In this document: piece by piece, positions 61,469-64,000 of the stretch
How the letters are laid out: each line of letters begins with the position of its first letter
Position numbering within the stretch: position 1 is the stretch's first letter
Origin: Doris montereyensis
Taxonomy: Eukaryota; Mollusca; Gastropoda; Nudibranchia; Dorididae
Direction: 5' to 3'
Assembly (NCBI GenBank): GCA_037039925.1
Contig: JAXRKP010000479.1
Coordinates: 77,501 to 141,500, forward strand
DNA: 64,000 nucleotides
Notes under the pieces: model-generated
Databases searched by the model: none
The model's input: the letters and a program-made list of their open reading frames with translations, nothing else
Told to the model about the DNA's origin: nothing
Position numbers and translations under genes: made by a program

Positions 61469-61656
61469 TTATACTATAGCTTGCGTGTGTGCTGAGTAAA
61501 TCTGCTGCTGAGGTGCAAGATTGCAGAGTTTTTCTTTTCTTTTCCCTTTTTTTTTTTCTTCTTTTTCGATAAGTGTTCCCATTGTAGTGAGGAATTTTGT
61601 CACCTCGCGTCTTTCACTTTCAGACCCGGGTTCTAGCTCCAAAGATCTTCAGTGCG
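61469..61656 (-). CDS. Possible terminal exon of an unidentified minus-strand gene
   Basis: An open stretch reads LELEPGSESERREVTKFLTT then MGTLIEKEEKKK and a Lys-rich segment, ending PQQQIYSAHTQAIV and TAA (61469-61471). An AG lies at its upstream edge (minus strand), but the polypyrimidine tract is weak. The Lys codons include an A11 run. Family not recognised. Could be chance. Confidence 0.2.
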
Positions 61657-61864
61657 TCCGAACTTGAACATCAAGGCACTGCAATGATTTATAAGATAAA
61701 GGGGAATAAGGACTACAAGTAAATGGTGACATAAAACTTAAAAAAACTGTGAATTAAAACACAGGAAACAAAACTGTTGCTTAGAATGGAAGCTTATGAT
61801 AGTAATCCAATACATAAAATAAGAGTTTATTTCTTTTTGCCTCATCTATGCATTGTTAGTAGAG

Positions 61865-61991
<127 letters not shown>

Positions 61992-62007
61992 CACACACAG
62001 TTTCATT

Positions 62008-62110
62008 AAAATTTACCCCATCCACTGTTGCGGTGATCTCAGGCTAAATTAAGAGGAAACAGCAAGATGAAGATAAATGAAAGAAGGAAAGGAAAGAAAT
62101 AGGTCCTACT
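62008..62110 (-). mobile_element. SINE 3' segment (family C)
   Basis: AATTTACCCCATCCACTGTT, GTGATCTCAGGCTAAATTAA, AACAGCAAGATGAAG and GCGCCCGCC. Nearly the same as 22512-22640. Confidence 0.75.
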
Positions 62111-62192
62111 AGAAGCGCCCGCCACACACACAGATATACAGACTATAATATTAATATAAGTGAGGAAGAAAAAGAGAGGTAAACCTCTTTGG

Positions 62193-62300
62193 AATTTACC
62201 TCATCCGCCATGTGTGGATATCTCAGGGTGAATTAAGAGGAAACAACATAATGTAACACATATCAAAGAGTGGAAAAGAAATAGGAGCCCCCATCAACTG
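62193..62300 (-). mobile_element. SINE 3' segment (family C)
   Basis: GAATTTACCTCATCCGCCAT, ATCTCAGGGTGAATTAAGAG, AACAACATAATG. More diverged than its neighbour at 62008. Confidence 0.7.
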
Positions 62301-62939
62301 ACAAATGACTGACAGATAAAGGTGTATAGATTTTGACATTTAAAATAAAAGCAAATGAGAATGAATCTCTAACTTTATCCACACATATGGTGAGAGATTG
62401 TATAGGAAGAGTATCTAATTGCTTCTTGCTGTCCAATCAATTTCTCTTCCCTACGATAATACTCAGCAGCGGCAGCAGCATGTGAATAAATAAAAAAATG
62501 TACTTAAAAACAACAAAATACAGACACGCTAAAGAAATAAAATAAGACGACATAATTCAAATGCAGGCAGCAACTGACCTGAAGAAAATGAGAGCGTTTT
62601 GGAGGAAGACGGCAATACCTGGCCATTCGGGACTCACATCTGAGGAGGACACAATGCATTGAGGCAATAGCAATTTGACATTGATGGCAACTAGCCAATG
62701 TGAAACATTACCGACAACCAGCCAATGTAAAATATTTCACACCTTCTTAATGGATGTCTGGTGTGTCTGGCTAATGGTCGTCGCGAACTGGCACTTGCGA
62801 CATCGTGTACACATTATGCAATGTATAACACATGTAGCACTAATGCAGGTCTAATAATTGATGTTTTGCTACCACAGAAACCAAATTGGGATAAAAAGTT
62901 AGTGTTGGAATAAATAAACATGGGGGAAATGGTGATGAT

Positions 62940-63100
62940 AATCAATGCAAGCCAGCGAAAATTGTCCCGATTAGCCGGGGACCTTTCCTGTTTAGAGAGG
63001 TAAAATATATCAAAACAATTCCCTTCTGTGAGAAGTCTTCCCAATTGGCCGGGTTTCCCAAATCCACGGGTTCCTTATTTGAGAGGTTCCATTCTATTGT
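62940..63100. mobile_element. Fragment of the 30162-type pogo-like element
   Basis: GTCCCGATTAGCCGGGGACC, CCCAATTGGCCGGGTTTCCC and the end TTGAGAGGTTCCATTCTATT match internal and terminal parts of the element at 30162-31180. The terminal CACTG is mutated. Confidence 0.6.
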
Positions 63101-63920
63101 TTATGCACAAATAGCATTTTTATTACAAAAAAAATGTTTTCTCAAAATGTTTACAAGATATAAAAAAAAATGACGTTATTCTATTAACATTGACCAGAGT
63201 AACCTGTGTGTCAAATATTATACACATCGGTCGGTAAATGACGGAGGAGAAAGAATTTTAGTGTGAAAAAACTACCTTTCGAAAAAACGGGCTGCCTTTC
63301 TTGAGCATCCCCCTTACTCTTTCGACAGTCTCTGGCATTGTTACTAGTGTAAAAAGGAAGGTAAAACTAAGTTTTGCTTTGAAAACACATCAAAAGAACC
63401 ATTTTTTTGTTTCTTTCCTCTATTCTTATACTTGTGCTTTTGTTCACATAAACATCGACCATGCAATGTTGGCCTCCACCTCTTATGTCACTCAGTGATA
63501 GAGCAAATCGACGTGCAGTGTTCCCGAAAGCCAAGCGAAATGACGGGTGTTGCCACACTTGCGATTAGCCGCCACTAGAGGGGTTTCCAATGCCATCTTC
63601 TCAGTCAGTGTTAGGGTAATTTACTTCAAAATACTACAAAATATTTTGTAACAAAAAATATATATGTCATATGGACATTTTTTTGCATAAACTTATAGAT
63701 AAATGATCGTTCTACCTGAATATGCAAAGAATAGAAAGTCACCATTTGGTCCCAAACTTACCAATTCAGGTGCCCCCCCCCCCCCAAGAAAAAAAACAAA
63801 ACAAAAAACAAATAGACCTCAAGGTCTACACACAGCAGTGTCAATGTAATACCAAAGCCACATAGGCCATATCCTTCCATCTACAAATGAATACCGACAT
63901 ATACAATGGAATGTATAGAA
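63100..63920. other. No feature recognised
   Basis: AT-rich sequence with a C-run near 63773-63785. The last 80 bases of the window (TTGAACTCCACGACC, inverse B-box-like) could be the edge of a tRNA-derived SINE on the minus strand, but it is cut by the window end. Confidence 0.35.
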
Positions 63921-64000
63921 AACAATTAGTGCGCACCAATGGAATTGAACTCCACGACCTCTGAAGCAGCACCCATCACTTCGTTATGAAAAGAGAAGTG

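Overview
This is an animal nuclear genomic window: split genes with GT..AG introns, abundant tandem repeats, tRNA-derived SINEs, non-LTR retrotransposons and pogo-like non-autonomous DNA transposons. Frequent AGATCTAGATCT-type words and the SINE types suggest a gastropod mollusc. That assignment is an inference from sequence style, not a search result.

Three conserved genes could be reconstructed exon by exon from their protein families. (1) CCDC174 (plus strand, ten exons, 2980-21013, 5' exon outside or not found) encodes an exon-junction-complex-associated nuclear protein, here with a long Gln/Pro-rich C-terminal tail. (2) NDUFB8 (minus strand, five exons, 36443 down to 27858) encodes a mitochondrial complex I accessory subunit. 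(3) MRPS9 (plus strand, fourteen exons, 40570-52497) encodes the mitochondrial small-subunit ribosomal protein uS9m, complete from transit peptide to the conserved C-terminal FTWKKR. NDUFB8 and MRPS9 are divergent, with start codons about 4.1 kb apart.

Layout: 1-2512, retrotransposon copy 1; 2980-21013, CCDC174, with retrotransposon copy 2 in one intron and a 30-bp perfect hairpin in the same intron; 21014-26330, SINE pieces, an RTE-type LINE relic and retrotransposon copy 3 (minus strand); 26330-27010, a minisatellite; 27240-36443, NDUFB8, whose introns hold a tRNA-Ile-like gene, a pogo-like element, SINEs and a long-arm inverted-repeat element; 36.9-38.8 kb, minisatellites and microsatellites; 39.2-40.3 kb, a second LINE family; 40570-52497, MRPS9, with two TA-flanked DNA transposons, a SINE and two LINE tails in introns; 52.7-57.0 kb, two large minisatellites; 57.0-64.0 kb, mostly gene-free sequence with SINE pieces, perhaps the 3' UTR and last exon of a minus-strand gene lying beyond the right edge.

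The most unusual feature is a roughly 1-kb array of about 28 units of 36 bp directly abutting MRPS9 exon 9. Each unit is a copy of that exon's own splice acceptor plus its first codons. The array is therefore a run of decoy 3' splice sites, many of them in frame with the real exon.

Exons of all three genes carry small indels, often in homopolymers or short repeats, that break the reading frame while the flanking sequence stays conserved. Uncorrected assembly errors are the most economical explanation, but real lesions are not excluded.
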